Below, one piece after another: positions 54,210 through 63,763 of a stretch of 64,000 bases of DNA; within the stretch, counting starts at the first letter, position 1, and each line of letters begins with the position of its first letter. The stretch lies in contig NZ_CP063373.1 in assembly GCF_015160855.1 (NCBI RefSeq), forward strand, positions 8,717,001 through 8,781,000, written 5' to 3'. The translations under genes were made by a program, and so were the position numbers. Under the pieces are notes generated by a model. It saw nothing but the letters and a program-made list of their open reading frames with translations, ran no database searches and was not told the DNA's origin. The DNA comes from Streptomyces ferrugineus (GTDB lineage: Bacteria > Actinomycetota > Actinomycetes > Streptomycetales > Streptomycetaceae).

Positions 54210-56033
54210 TCAGCCCAGGCGCCGCACCAGCGCGCGGTACTCGTCCCACAGCTCCTTCGGCGTGTGGTCGCCGAAGGTGTTGAGGTGGTCGGGGACGAGC
54301 GCGGCCTCCTCGCGCCAGACCTCCTTGTCGACGGTGAGGAGGAAGTCCAGGTCGGAGTCGGAAAGTTCGAGACCGTCCGTGTCCAGCGCGCCCTTGGCCG
54401 GCAGGATGCCGATGGGGGTCTCGACGCCCTCGGCCTTGCCGTCGAGGCGCTCGACGATCCACTTCAGGACGCGGCCGTTCTCGCCGAAGCCGGGCCAGAC
54501 GAACTTGCCCTCGTCGTTCTTGCGGAACCAGTTGACGTAGTAGATCTTCGGCAGCTTGGACTGGTCCTTGTCCTTGGCCACGTCGATCCAGTGGGCCATG
54601 TAGTCGCCCATGTTGTAGCCGCAGAACGGCAGCATCGCGAACGGGTCGCGGCGCAGCTCGCCGACCTTGCCCTCGGCGGCGGCGGTCTTCTCCGACGCGA
54701 CGTTCGCGCCGAGGAACACGCCGTGTTTCCAGTCGAAGGACTCCGTCACCAGCGGTACGGCGGTGGCGCGGCGGCCGCCGAAGAGGATCGCCGAGATCGG
54801 CACGCCCTTGGGGTCCTCCCACTCGGGCGCGATGATCGGGCACTGCGAGGCGGGGACCGTGAAGCGGGCGTTGGGGTGGGCGGCGGGGTCCGAGGACTCC
54901 GGCGTCCAGTCCCGGCCCTTCCAGTCCGTCAGGTGGGCCGGGGTCTCCTCCGTCATGCCCTCCCACCAGATGTCGCCGTCGTCGGTCAGCGCCACGTTGG
55001 TGAAGACCGAGTTGCCCCACAGCGTCTTCATCGCGTTGGCGTTGGTGTGCTCACCGGTGCCGGGCGCGACGCCGAAGAAGCCGGCCTCGGGGTTGATGGC
55101 GTACAGCCGGCCGTCCTCGCCGAAGCGCATCCAGGCGATGTCGTCGCCGATCGTCTCGACCGTCCAGCCGGAGATGGTGGGCTCCAGCATGGCGAGGTTG
55201 GTCTTGCCGCAGGCGGAGGGGAAGGCGGCGGCGACGTACTTGGACTCGCCGGTGGGCGGAGTGAGCTTCAGGATGAGCATGTGCTCGGCGAGCCAGCCCT
55301 CGTCGCGGGCCATCACCGACGCGATGCGCAGGGCGTAGCACTTCTTGCCGAGCAGGGCGTTGCCGCCGTAGCCGGAGCCGTAGGACCAGATCTCGCGGGT
55401 CTCCGGGAAGTGGGAGATGTACTTGGTCTGGTTGCAGGGCCAGGGGACGTCCTCCTGGCCTTCCTCCAGCGGGGCGCCGACGGAGTGCACGGCCTTCACG
55501 AAGAAGCCGTCGTCGCCCAGTTCGTCGAGGACGGCCTGGCCCATGCGGGTCATGGTGCGCATGGAGACGGCGACGTAGGCGGAGTCGGTGATCTCCACGC
55601 CGATCGCGGAGAGCCTGGAGCCGAGCGGGCCCATGCAGAACGGGACGACGTACATGGTCCGGCCGCGCATCGAGCCGCGGAAGACGCCCTTCTCACCGGA
55701 GAAGACCTCGCGCATCTCGGCGGGGTCCATCCAGTGGTTCGTCGGGCCCGCGTCCTCCTCCTTCTCGGAGCAGATGAAGGTCCGGTCCTCGACGCGGGCG
55801 ACGTCGGTCGGGTCGGAGGCCGCGTAGTACGAGTTGGGACGCTTGATCGGGTCGAGCTTCTTGAAGGTGCCCTTCGCGACGAGCTCCTCACTGAGCCGGT
55901 CGTACTCGGCCTCGGATCCGTCACACCAGACCACGTTGTCCGGCTGCGTCAGTTCGGCGATCTCGTTCACCCACGAGACCAGTTCGCGGTGGTTGGTGGG
56001 AACGACGGGGGGAGCCGCGTTGTCGCGCGCCAC
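54210..56033 (-). CDS. pckG: GTP-dependent phosphoenolpyruvate carboxykinase
   Basis: 607 residues, the normal size, from a GTG at 56033 with TAGGAGC eight bases upstream. Motifs of the GTP enzyme are present: [18 protein letters not shown], the PEPCK-specific kinase loop [15 protein letters not shown] and FFGVAPGTG for nucleotide and metal binding. It converts oxaloacetate to phosphoenolpyruvate in gluconeogenesis. There is no operon partner. Confidence 0.97.
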   Translation of the reverse strand: MARDNAAPPVVPTNHRELVSWVNEIAELTQPDNVVWCDGSEAEYDRLSEELVAKGTFKKLDPIKRPNSYYAASDPTDVARVEDRTFICSEKEEDAGPTNHWMDPAEMREVFSGEKGVFRGSMRGRTMYVVPFCMGPLGSRLSAIGVEITDSAYVAVSMRTMTRMGQAVLDELGDDGFFVKAVHSVGAPLEEGQEDVPWPCNQTKYISHFPETREIWSYGSGYGGNALLGKKCYALRIASVMARDEGWLAEHMLILKLTPPTGESKYVAAAFPSACGKTNLAMLEPTISGWTVETIGDDIAWMRFGEDGRLYAINPEAGFFGVAPGTGEHTNANAMKTLWGNSVFTNVALTDDGDIWWEGMTEETPAHLTDWKGRDWTPESSDPAAHPNARFTVPASQCPIIAPEWEDPKGVPISAILFGGRRATAVPLVTESFDWKHGVFLGANVASEKTAAAEGKVGELRRDPFAMLPFCGYNMGDYMAHWIDVAKDKDQSKLPKIYYVNWFRKNDEGKFVWPGFGENGRVLKWIVERLDGKAEGVETPIGILPAKGALDTDGLELSDSDLDFLLTVDKEVWREEAALVPDHLNTFGDHTPKELWDEYRALVRRLG

Positions 56034-56362
56034 GGTTGCTCCTAAGTGAGGGATTTTGTCCTGAATATGCCCTTGTATGCCCCGTGGGGGCCGCGACCCG
56101 GATGCCGCGCCGAGCGATCTTTCGCGCTCATCCGGTGCCGACCGCACTCATTTGATCATCCGACGCGTCTGCGCATATGTCCAGAGGGCATCACAGGTGA
56201 GCGGCGTGAGCATCACCACTCATCCGGATGTTTTCGATGCGTCACCACGGCTTCACCCCGGGTGTGCCCCTGTCGGGTAGCCCATGAGACGATGGCCACT
56301 TTGCGGCGCTCATCTCGCCACTCTGACGCGTAACTTACGGTTCCGTAGGTACGATGCCCCCC
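56034..56362. other. Gene-free divergent region between pckG and hemolysin III
   Basis: No convincing gene is seen in these 329 bases. Near the right end, TACGGTTCCGTA (56336-56347) has 5-bp inverted arms and could be an operator for the hemolysin III-like gene, followed directly by TACGAT, a possible -10 box. Confidence 0.35.
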
Positions 56363-57109
56363 ATGACTGCGCCCGTCCCCGACGCGCCCACGGACACGCC
56401 GGCCGCCGGCCGCGGTTCCGCCGCGCCGTCCTTGCCGCACCAGATCGCGCACCACGCCCAGCAGCTCACGGGCGAGATCAAACCCAAGCTGCGCGGCTGG
56501 CTCCATCTCGGCATGTTCCCGGCGGTGCTGGTCGCGGGCCTGGTGCTCACGGCCCTCGCGGACTCATCCCGGGGACGCCTCGCCTGCGGGATCTACGCCC
56601 TGACCGCCTGCCTGCTGTTCGGTGTGAGCGCGCTGTACCACCGGGGCAACTGGAGCCGGCGGATGGACGGCATCCTGCGCCGCCTGGATCACGCCAACAT
56701 CTTCCTGATCATCGCGGGCACCTACACGCCGCTGACGATACTGCTCCTGCCGGAGGCCAAGGGCCAGTGGCTGCTGTGGGGCATCTGGGCGGCCGCGCTG
56801 GCCGGAATCGTCTTCCGGGTCTTCTGGGTGGGCGCCCCGCGCTGGCTCTACACGCCCTGCTACATCGCGATGGGCTGGGCGGCCGTCTTCTTCCTGCCGG
56901 ACTTCATGCGCACCGGCGGTATCGCGGTGCTGGTCCTGGTGATCGTCGGCGGCGTCCTCTACAGCGCGGGCGGCGTGATCTACGGCATCAAGCGCCCGAA
57001 CCCGTCACCGCGCTGGTTCGGCTTCCACGAGGTGTTCCACTCCTTCACCCTGGCGGCGTTCATCACGCACTACGTGGGGATCTCGCTGGTGGCGTACCAG
57101 CACGGGTAA
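56363..57109 (+). CDS. Hemolysin III / PAQR-family membrane protein
   Basis: 248 residues from the ATG at 56363; an ATG at 56354 would add three residues. Seven hydrophobic helices occur from about residue 45 to 245, with the family histidines in LYHRGNW, the LDHANIFLIIAGTYTP motif and WFGFHEVFHSFTLAAFITH. PAQR/HlyIII proteins are metal-site membrane hydrolases or receptors; despite the name, haemolysis is not implied. A TACGAT box just upstream suggests a short or absent leader. Confidence 0.92.
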   Translation: MTAPVPDAPTDTPAAGRGSAAPSLPHQIAHHAQQLTGEIKPKLRGWLHLGMFPAVLVAGLVLTALADSSRGRLACGIYALTACLLFGVSALYHRGNWSRRMDGILRRLDHANIFLIIAGTYTPLTILLLPEAKGQWLLWGIWAAALAGIVFRVFWVGAPRWLYTPCYIAMGWAAVFFLPDFMRTGGIAVLVLVIVGGVLYSAGGVIYGIKRPNPSPRWFGFHEVFHSFTLAAFITHYVGISLVAYQHG

Positions 57110-57129
57110 CCCACCGCACAGCTCCTCCA

Positions 57130-57159
57130 GGGCCACGGCTTGCGAGCCGTGGCCCTTTT
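57130..57159 (+). terminator. Rho-independent terminator after hemolysin III
   Basis: GGGCCACGGCT (57130-57140) and AGCCGTGGCCC (57145-57155) make an 11-bp perfect stem with a TGCG loop, followed by TTTT. This is the clearest intrinsic terminator in the window. Confidence 0.9.
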
Positions 57160-57186
57160 CGCGCGCCCGAAGACCGACGGCATCAA

Positions 57187-57219
57187 TTGACATCAACCTT
57201 CATTTGAGAGTTACTCTCA
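57187..57219 (+). promoter_or_regulatory. MFS promoter with TetR-type operator
   Basis: A consensus TTGACA -35 (57187-57192) is followed after 17 bases by a weak -10, GTTACT (57210-57215). Covering it is TGAGAGTTACTCTCA (57205-57219), with 6-bp perfect arms. A TetR repressor bound here would block RNA polymerase; the co-transcribed TetR gene is the likely ligand. Confidence 0.75.
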
Positions 57220-57223
57220 TTTC

Positions 57224-58789
57224 ATGGCTACTGTCACTTCAGCTGGTGTCGCTCCGGATCCTCGTCGCTGGTGGGCCCTGGGTGCCCTGGTCGCGAGCAT
57301 GCTGACCCTCGGCTTCGACATGACGATCCTCAATGTGGCGCTGCCGACGATGGCCGCCGACCTCGGCGCCAGTACCGGCGAGCAGCAGTGGATGGCGGAC
57401 GCGTACGTCGTCGTCTTCGCGGCGCTGATGCTCCCCGCGGGCCTGCTCGGCGACCGGTTCGGGCGGCGGCGGATGCTGATCACCGGGCTCGCCGTCTTCC
57501 TCGCCGGTTCACTGGCCGGCGCGCTGGCCGGCGAGGTGAACGCGGTGATCGCCGCCCGGGCCGCCATGGGCGTCGGCGCCGCTCTCGTCACCCCGCTCGC
57601 GCTCTCCGTGCTGCCCTCGCTCTTCGGCGCCGAGGAGCGCACCAAGGCCGTCGGCATCATCTCCGCCGCCTCCGCGCTCGGTCTGCCGCTCGGCCCGATC
57701 GTCGGCGGCTGGCTGCTGAACCACTTCTGGTGGGGCTCGGTCTTCCTGGTCAACGTGCCCATGGCCGCGATCGGCATCGCCGCCTGCGTCTTCCTGCTCC
57801 CCGAGACGAAGGACCCGGCCTCCCCCAAGGTCGACACCGTCTCGGCGGCACTCGCCGTGTCCGGCCTCGGCGCTCTCGTCTACGCCATCATCGAGGCGCC
57901 CACCCGCGGTTGGAGCGACCCCCTGGTGCTGGGCATGCTCACCGCGGCCGTCCTGCTGATCGCCGCCCTGGTGCTGCGCGAGCGCCGGGTCGAGCGCCCC
58001 ATGCTCGACATGGCCCTGCTCGCCCACCGCGGCTTCCTGTTCAACACCGTCGCCGCGACCCTGGTGACCTTCGTCCTGACCGGCCTGCTGTTCGTACTGC
58101 CGCCCTACCTCCAGGCCGTCCTCGGCCACGACGCCCTGGGCACCGGTGTGCGGCTGCTGCCGATGATGGGCGGACTGCTGGTCGCCTCCCGCCTCGCCGC
58201 GCAGGTCGTCGCCCGCTTCGGCGCGCGGGCCGCGGTGAGCGCGGGCCTGGTGGTGCTGGCCTTCGCCGGGCTGCTGGGCAGCCGTACGACGGTGGACTCC
58301 GGCTACGGCTTCGTCGCGCTGTGGCTGTCCATCACCGGTCTCGGCTTCGGTCTCTCGCTCATCCCCGCCATGAACGGCGGTCTGAGCGCCCTGCCCCGGG
58401 ACCGCGCCGGCAGCGGCTCCGGGCTGCTGATGACGATGCGCCAGGTCGGCGGCGCGATCGGCATCGCGGTGCTCGGCAGCGTGCTCGCCGGCGCCTTCCG
58501 GGACCGGCTCGACGTCACGGGGCTGCCCGAGCGGGCCGCCGACACCGCCGGGGAGTCCGTGGTCGCGGCGCACATCGTCGCCGGGGAGGCGGGCCCCGGC
58601 AGGGCGGCCGAGCTGGTGGCCTCCGCGAACGGCGCGTACGTCCACGGCATGGGCGTCGTGCTGCTGGCCTGCGGGATCGCGGCCCTCGTCTCCGCCCTGC
58701 TGGCGGCGGCGTTCCTGCCGAGCGCGCCCGCCGAGGAGGAGCCCGAGGCCCCGGACATGGCTGCCGAGCAGGCCGATGCCCGACAATGA
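57224..58789 (+). CDS. MFS drug/proton antiporter (14-helix DHA2 type)
   Basis: 521 residues with about 14 membrane helices. Motif A, GLLGDRFGRRRML, follows helix 2, and antiporter motif C, SALGLPLGPIVGGWL, lies in helix 5, as in EmrB/QacA exporters. No ribosome site precedes the ATG, and the promoter predicts transcription starting at about 57222, so the message may be leaderless. The stop overlaps the TetR start by 4 bases. It probably exports a toxic compound that also releases the repressor. Confidence 0.94.
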   Translation: MATVTSAGVAPDPRRWWALGALVASMLTLGFDMTILNVALPTMAADLGASTGEQQWMADAYVVVFAALMLPAGLLGDRFGRRRMLITGLAVFLAGSLAGALAGEVNAVIAARAAMGVGAALVTPLALSVLPSLFGAEERTKAVGIISAASALGLPLGPIVGGWLLNHFWWGSVFLVNVPMAAIGIAACVFLLPETKDPASPKVDTVSAALAVSGLGALVYAIIEAPTRGWSDPLVLGMLTAAVLLIAALVLRERRVERPMLDMALLAHRGFLFNTVAATLVTFVLTGLLFVLPPYLQAVLGHDALGTGVRLLPMMGGLLVASRLAAQVVARFGARAAVSAGLVVLAFAGLLGSRTTVDSGYGFVALWLSITGLGFGLSLIPAMNGGLSALPRDRAGSGSGLLMTMRQVGGAIGIAVLGSVLAGAFRDRLDVTGLPERAADTAGESVVAAHIVAGEAGPGRAAELVASANGAYVHGMGVVLLACGIAALVSALLAAAFLPSAPAEEEPEAPDMAAEQADARQ

Positions 58790-59424
58790 GCCCCATGACC
58801 TCCGCACACTCCTCTCCCCTGACCGACCGTCCCCAGCTGGGGCTTCGTGAGCGGAAGAAGATCAAGACCCGGACGGCGATCCGCGCCGCGACCTACGCGC
58901 TGATCAGGGAACAGGGCTACGACGCCACCACGATCGAGCAGATCGCGGAGCGCGCCGAGGTGTCGCCGTCCACGGTCTTCCGCTACTTCCCGACGAAGGA
59001 GGACATCGTCCTCACGGACGAGTACGACCCGATCCTGCTGGAGGAGCTGCGCAAGCGGCCGGCGGACGAGCCGTGGCTCGAGTCCCTGCGGTATGTCATG
59101 CGGCTGGCGATCAGCGCCGCGATGGCGGACGAGCCCGAGGCCATCCGGCTGCGGACGCATCTGCTGGTCCAGGTCCCGGCGGTGCGTTCCCGGATGCTGG
59201 AGAGCATGTCGGTCACCGGCCGGATGCTCGCCGACGCCGTCGCCGAGCGCACCGGCCTGGAGCAGGACAGCCTGGAGGCGCGGGTCTACACGATGTCCCT
59301 GATCGGCGGCCTCGCGGAGATCTCCGTGTACTGGGCCGAGAACGACTTCAAGGACGACCTCCTCGACCTCCTCGACCGCACGCTGGACGTCATCGAGCAC
59401 GGCCTCCCCACGAAGAAGACCTGA
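58786..59424 (+). CDS. TetR-family repressor of the MFS pump
   Basis: 212 residues from an ATG at 58786 that overlaps the MFS stop. The N-terminal helix-turn-helix (about 25-72, RAATYALIREQGYDATTIEQIAERAEVSPSTVFRYF split over the canonical helices) is intact. A helical ligand and dimer domain (about 90-205) follows. Coupled expression with the pump and the palindrome over the pump promoter make autoregulated repression the natural model. Confidence 0.94.
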   Translation: MSPMTSAHSSPLTDRPQLGLRERKKIKTRTAIRAATYALIREQGYDATTIEQIAERAEVSPSTVFRYFPTKEDIVLTDEYDPILLEELRKRPADEPWLESLRYVMRLAISAAMADEPEAIRLRTHLLVQVPAVRSRMLESMSVTGRMLADAVAERTGLEQDSLEARVYTMSLIGGLAEISVYWAENDFKDDLLDLLDRTLDVIEHGLPTKKT

Positions 59425-59457
59425 GGTACGAGGCCCGTGCCATGACATCCTGGCCGG

Positions 59458-60186
59458 GTGAACGGTCCCGAGATCCACGTCGAGTTCGCCCCCGAGCTGC
59501 GCCTGTTCCTGCCCAACGGACGGCGTGAGGGCGGTACCGCCCGGGTCGCCACCGACGGCGTCTCGACCCTCGGCCATGTCGTGGAGTCCCTCGGCGTCCC
59601 GCTGACCGAGGTCGGCCCCCTGGTCGTGGACGGACGCGAGGTGCCGGTGTCGCACATCCCGGCGGCGGCCGAATCCGTCTGCGTACGGCCCGTCGAGCGC
59701 CCCCAGCGGGTGCCCGGCGCCCCCCTGCGCTTCCTGCTCGACGTCCACCTCGGCACCCTCGCCCGCCGACTGCGGCTGCTCGGCGTGGACACGGCGTACG
59801 AGTCGACGGACATCGGCGACCCGGCCCTCGCGGCGCGCTCGGCCGCCGAGCGACGGGTCATGCTGAGCCGGGACCGGGGGCTGCTGCGACGCCGTGAACT
59901 GTGGGCCGGCGCGTATGTCTACAGCACGCGGTCCGACGACCAACTCCGCGACGTCCTGGACCGGTTCCGGCCCGAACTGCGCCCCTGGACGCGCTGCACC
60001 GCCTGCAACGGACTGCTGAGGGAGGCGACCAAGGAGGAGGTGTCGGACCAGCTGGAGGGCGGGACCCAGCGATCGTACGACGTGTTCGCGCAGTGCACCC
60101 GGTGCGGGCGGGCGTACTGGAAGGGCGCGCACCACGAACAGCTCGTCGCCATCGTGGAGCGCGCCCTCGCGGACTATGCGAGCTAA
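59458..60186 (+). CDS. Mut7-C ubiquitin-fold and PIN-like RNase domain protein
   Basis: 242 residues from a GTG at 59458. The first 80 residues form a ubiquitin-like Mut7-C domain, followed by the Mut7-C PIN-like RNase domain (about 90-235) with FLLDVHLGTLARRLRLLG, the acidic pair LSRDRGLL and a zinc ribbon made of CTACN and CTRCG. It should be a cytoplasmic nuclease or nucleic-acid-binding protein. Its stop codon overlaps that of the convergent oxidase gene by 3 bases. Confidence 0.93.
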   Translation: MNGPEIHVEFAPELRLFLPNGRREGGTARVATDGVSTLGHVVESLGVPLTEVGPLVVDGREVPVSHIPAAAESVCVRPVERPQRVPGAPLRFLLDVHLGTLARRLRLLGVDTAYESTDIGDPALAARSAAERRVMLSRDRGLLRRRELWAGAYVYSTRSDDQLRDVLDRFRPELRPWTRCTACNGLLREATKEEVSDQLEGGTQRSYDVFAQCTRCGRAYWKGAHHEQLVAIVERALADYAS

Positions 60187-62585
60187 CGTCGGGTCACATC
60201 ACCCTTCCCGCAGGCGATCCCGTCCCGGTTCGCGTCCAGCCGCAGCGGGTCGTCCTCGCCGTTGACCTCCATACGGCCGTAGTCGTTCCTCTTCAGCCAG
60301 TCGCAGCGGGACTTCGTCGTCGCCTTCACCGTCGGCGGGAAGTCGGTCGGGACGCAGACGTTGGCCGAGCCGTAGTGGCGGTCGCAGCCGGAGACGGTCG
60401 GGCCGACCTGCTGCGAGCCGCGCTTCTTGCCGGGGCCCGTGACCTTGCCGTCGAGGCTGTCGGCGAACTCGTGGACATGCGCCGTGGCGTCCGTCGCGCT
60501 CAGGGCCTGCGGGCCCTTCAGGTGCACCCACTTGGCCACCGACGGTACCCCGTTGGCGTCGACCGCGAAGAGCATGTACCAGCCGGGCGGGGCCAGGTTG
60601 GGGTTGCTCGTCACGTTCAGGTCGACGTTGTCGCCGTCCACCGACAGCGGCAGGTCGACGAAGCGCTGGTTGGGGTCGGAGGAGTGGGTGACGGCGGCCG
60701 GGCGGATCAGCTCGGCCTCGGCGATGGGCCGGTCGACGGTGATGCGCTGGGTGTCGCCGTAGGTCCACTCGGTGTCGATGACCGAAGTGATCGTCGGGCG
60801 CTCGCCCTTGAGGAGATAGGGCGGGGTGTAGATCGACACGTCGTGGTTCCAGCTGCCGTTGCCCGGGTTGTCGCCCGTCGCCATCACACGGCCGTCGGGC
60901 AGCAGGAACGCCGAGGAGTGGTAGCCGCGCTCCTCCGGGTCGGCCGCCACCGGGTCGAAGGTGTTGGTCGCCGGGTCGTAGAGCGAGGACTCGTACACCG
61001 GGTCGGCCCGGTTGTGCAGGGCGCCGCCCGTCTCCAGGACCTTGCCGTCGGGCAGGAGCACGGCGGAGACGTACATCTTGCCCTGGCCGCCGGTCTGCGG
61101 GACCTTGCCGGCGCCGAGGTCGACGGTGCCCTGCGGCAGCGGCGGGCCGGCGACGTAGGACGGGTTGGGCTGCTTGAGGTCGATGACGTCGGTGAGGCGG
61201 TTGGCGTCCGGGTTGGAGTCGATGTTGCCGCCGCCGATGGTGAGGACCTTCTGGTCCTGGGCCGGGGGCAGCAGCACGCTCGCGGACTGGTCGCGCTCGT
61301 CCTTGTTCCGCAGGCCGGGGACCTGGGTGACGGTGTTGGCGTCGTAGTCGTAGATCGCCGAACCGGTGCCCGGGATGTTGTTGCCGAAGACATGGCTGCC
61401 GGAGTAGAAGAGGCGGCCGTCCTGCATGAGGATCATCGACGGGTACAGGCCCCAGTACGACCAGGTCTGGTTGACCTTCCAGAGCTCCAGCCACTTCTGC
61501 TCGGCGTCCGACCACAGCTCGGCGGTGACCGAGCCGGTCGAGTCCTCCTTCAGACCGCCGAAGGAGATCACGTCACCGTTGCCGAGGATGGTGGCCGACG
61601 GGTACCAGTGGCCGTCGTTCATGTCGTTGGTCTTGCTGTAGGTCTCGGTGACCGGGTCGAAGACGTACGAGTCCTTGTAGCCCTGGTAGCCGATCGTGCC
61701 GTCGGCCGACGGATAGCCCTTGTTGCCGCTCATCACGAGCACCCGGCCGTCGTCGAGCTGGACGTGCCCGGCGCAGAACATGTCCTTCGGCGTGGGGATC
61801 GTCTTGTACGTGCCGTTCTCCGGGTCGTAGACCGCGCTGGTGAACGTGCCCGCCTCGAACATCTCCTCGCTGTTGCCGGAGCCGGCGATCAGCAGCACCT
61901 TGCCGTTGTTCAGGACGACCGAGTGCATCGAACGCACCGGGTTCTGGGTGGGCAGCACGTCCCAGCGGCCGTTCGCGCACTCCTCGGCGGTCCCCGTGCA
62001 CACCGGGTCCGGGACGGGGTCGGCGACCTGGTCCATCGTGTAGTCGTCGGTGGTGACGGAGCCGGTGCCGTAGACGGAGACGCCCCAGGAGATCCGGTCG
62101 GTGCCGGCGGGCACCTCGGGTGTGCGGACCGTGGCCTCGGTCCAGCCGGCCGCCATCTGGAGCGTCTTGAGGTCGGTCCAGTACTGCCAGCCCGCCGTGG
62201 GGTCGTGCCGGAAGAGAGTGACCGAGGTGTCGGGGGTGGTCGACTTGTACCAGAGCCCCAGGTCGTACTGCTTGCCCGGGGTGACGACCGGCGCGCACTC
62301 GGCGGACTCGGTGATCAGCGCCTTGCGGTCGCCGTCGAGGCGGCGGGTGAGCTCGACCTTCATGGCCTTGCCGCCGCTGTGGGCGTCGGCCACCGTCTCG
62401 AAGGTGAAGTCGTTGTCGCCCCAGCCGGACTTCTCCCAGCAGTAGGGCATGTCGTCGGTGCCGGCGGTCTCGAAGCCGGGGTTCTTGACGAGGTTGGCGG
62501 CGGAGGCGGACGGGGGTGCGGTCAGGAGCAGGGCCCCGGTGAGGCCCATGACGGCCAGGAGGGCCGTTCTCCGTCTGGATCTCAT
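60183..62585 (-). CDS. Secreted radical-copper (galactose-oxidase-like) oxidase with CBM and excalibur domains
   Basis: 800 residues. A signal peptide (about 1-29) is followed by a carbohydrate-binding-like module (about 30-185), a seven-bladed Kelch propeller (about 205-590), an Ig-like domain (about 595-690) and a C-terminal excalibur calcium motif (DANRDGIACG). Residues equivalent to galactose oxidase are all present: C271 (MFCAGH) and Y328 (HWYPSAT) for the Tyr-Cys cofactor, Y555-H556 (GYHSSAF) and H634 (VTHSSD) as copper ligands. It should oxidise a primary alcohol or aldehyde to give hydrogen peroxide. It overlaps the upstream glycosyltransferase by 4 bases. Confidence 0.93.
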   Translation of the reverse strand: MRSRRRTALLAVMGLTGALLLTAPPSASAANLVKNPGFETAGTDDMPYCWEKSGWGDNDFTFETVADAHSGGKAMKVELTRRLDGDRKALITESAECAPVVTPGKQYDLGLWYKSTTPDTSVTLFRHDPTAGWQYWTDLKTLQMAAGWTEATVRTPEVPAGTDRISWGVSVYGTGSVTTDDYTMDQVADPVPDPVCTGTAEECANGRWDVLPTQNPVRSMHSVVLNNGKVLLIAGSGNSEEMFEAGTFTSAVYDPENGTYKTIPTPKDMFCAGHVQLDDGRVLVMSGNKGYPSADGTIGYQGYKDSYVFDPVTETYSKTNDMNDGHWYPSATILGNGDVISFGGLKEDSTGSVTAELWSDAEQKWLELWKVNQTWSYWGLYPSMILMQDGRLFYSGSHVFGNNIPGTGSAIYDYDANTVTQVPGLRNKDERDQSASVLLPPAQDQKVLTIGGGNIDSNPDANRLTDVIDLKQPNPSYVAGPPLPQGTVDLGAGKVPQTGGQGKMYVSAVLLPDGKVLETGGALHNRADPVYESSLYDPATNTFDPVAADPEERGYHSSAFLLPDGRVMATGDNPGNGSWNHDVSIYTPPYLLKGERPTITSVIDTEWTYGDTQRITVDRPIAEAELIRPAAVTHSSDPNQRFVDLPLSVDGDNVDLNVTSNPNLAPPGWYMLFAVDANGVPSVAKWVHLKGPQALSATDATAHVHEFADSLDGKVTGPGKKRGSQQVGPTVSGCDRHYGSANVCVPTDFPPTVKATTKSRCDWLKRNDYGRMEVNGEDDPLRLDANRDGIACGKGDVTRR

Positions 62586-63763
62586 GCAGTACTCCTTGCT
62601 GTGCGGCTCCTGCGGGGCAGATAGACCAGCGCCTCGGTACCGACGAAGCGCAGGACGAAGGTGATGACCAGGGCCAGCGCGGTCGCGGGCAGCACGGCCA
62701 GCCCGAAGTGCCCGACCAGCAGCGCGATCAGCGGGATGCGCAGCACCAGGTCGGCGTTGGCGAGCAGCGCGAACCGCACGGTGCGGTCGGCCCAGTGGCG
62801 GTGCCGGCGGCGCTCGCGGAACAGCAGCTTCTCGATGAGCAGGAAGTTCCAGGCCACCCCGAACTGGTTGGCGATGATCTCCGCCGGGAGGTAGTGCAGC
62901 CCGGCCTGCGTCATCGCCCACAGCGCGGCCAGGTTCGGCACGAAGCCGGTCAGCCCGATCAGCCCGAACACCACCATCCGGGCCAGCGGGTCGGCCGTGC
63001 GCAGCCCGGCGAGGTGCCGCAGGAAGCGGCGTCCCTCGGCCGCGGTGGACTTGGACTCCCCCGCGAACCGCTCCTGGAACACGAACGGCACCTCGCTGAC
63101 CGCACGCGGGCGGCTGCGCACGGCCAGCTCCAGGAGGATCTTGTAGCCGAGGGGCCGCAGCGCCTCTGCCGCGATGTCGCCGCGGCGGATCGCGAAGAAG
63201 CCGCTCATCGGGTCGCTGATGCCGTGCAGCCGGCGCGGGAAGAGGGACTTGGTCAGCCAGGTCGCCGCCCGTGACACGGCCACGCGATAGCTGCCGGCGA
63301 GCCCGGCCCGGCTGCCGCCCTTGACGTACCGGGAGGCGACGACCAGTCCGGCGTTCGCGCGCTCGCCGGTGGCGACCAGGTCGGGGACCAGGGACGGCGG
63401 GTGCTGGCAGTCGCCGTCCATGACGACGATCCAGTCCGAACCGGCCGCCTTCATGCCCTCGACGACCGCGCCGCCGAGCCCGCCGACGGGTTCGTCGCGG
63501 TGGATGACGGTGACGGGGAACGGGCAGTCCTGCGCGGCCTCCTCGATGACCTGCGGGGTGTCGTCGGTGGAGTCGTCCACGAAGACGACCTCGCAGGGCA
63601 GCCGGGACGGCACCGACTCGGTGATCTGGTGCAGCAGCTGCCGTACGTTGGCGGACTCGTTGAAGGTCGGTACGACGATGGTGACCGCGGCCGGTTCGGG
63701 CACCTCCACGGCCTCGACGGTCGGCTCGCCCAGCTCCTGGGGGGCGGTGGATTCCTGGCTCAT
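62582..63763 (-). CDS. GT2 glycosyltransferase fused to a GtrA-like membrane domain
   Basis: 393 residues. The GT2 domain (about 25-245) has VTIVVPTFNESANV, FVDDSTDDT and the metal site VMDGDCQHPP, as in dolichol-phosphate-mannose or polyprenyl-phosphate sugar synthases. The C-terminal 130 residues contain four hydrophobic helices of a GtrA flippase-like domain. It probably makes a lipid-linked sugar and helps move it across the membrane. It overlaps the next upstream gene and the downstream oxidase by 4 bases each, so all three are coupled. Confidence 0.93.
   Translation of the reverse strand: MSQESTAPQELGEPTVEAVEVPEPAAVTIVVPTFNESANVRQLLHQITESVPSRLPCEVVFVDDSTDDTPQVIEEAAQDCPFPVTVIHRDEPVGGLGGAVVEGMKAAGSDWIVVMDGDCQHPPSLVPDLVATGERANAGLVVASRYVKGGSRAGLAGSYRVAVSRAATWLTKSLFPRRLHGISDPMSGFFAIRRGDIAAEALRPLGYKILLELAVRSRPRAVSEVPFVFQERFAGESKSTAAEGRRFLRHLAGLRTADPLARMVVFGLIGLTGFVPNLAALWAMTQAGLHYLPAEIIANQFGVAWNFLLIEKLLFRERRRHRHWADRTVRFALLANADLVLRIPLIALLVGHFGLAVLPATALALVITFVLRFVGTEALVYLPRRSRTARSTA

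Noticed and set aside
54264..56045. 593-codon plus-strand frame opposite pckG
   Set aside because: PEP carboxykinase motifs on the minus strand are unambiguous; the opposite frame is a composition artefact.
60183..62585. GlxA of the CslA-GlxA cellulose-like glycan locus
   Set aside because: No CslA synthase or endoglucanase gene is adjacent; the partner is a GT2-GtrA protein and the enzyme has extra CBM and excalibur domains.
59901..62624. 907-codon plus-strand frame opposite the copper oxidase gene
   Set aside because: The minus strand encodes a complete oxidase with all catalytic residues; the plus frame is valine/arginine-rich noise.
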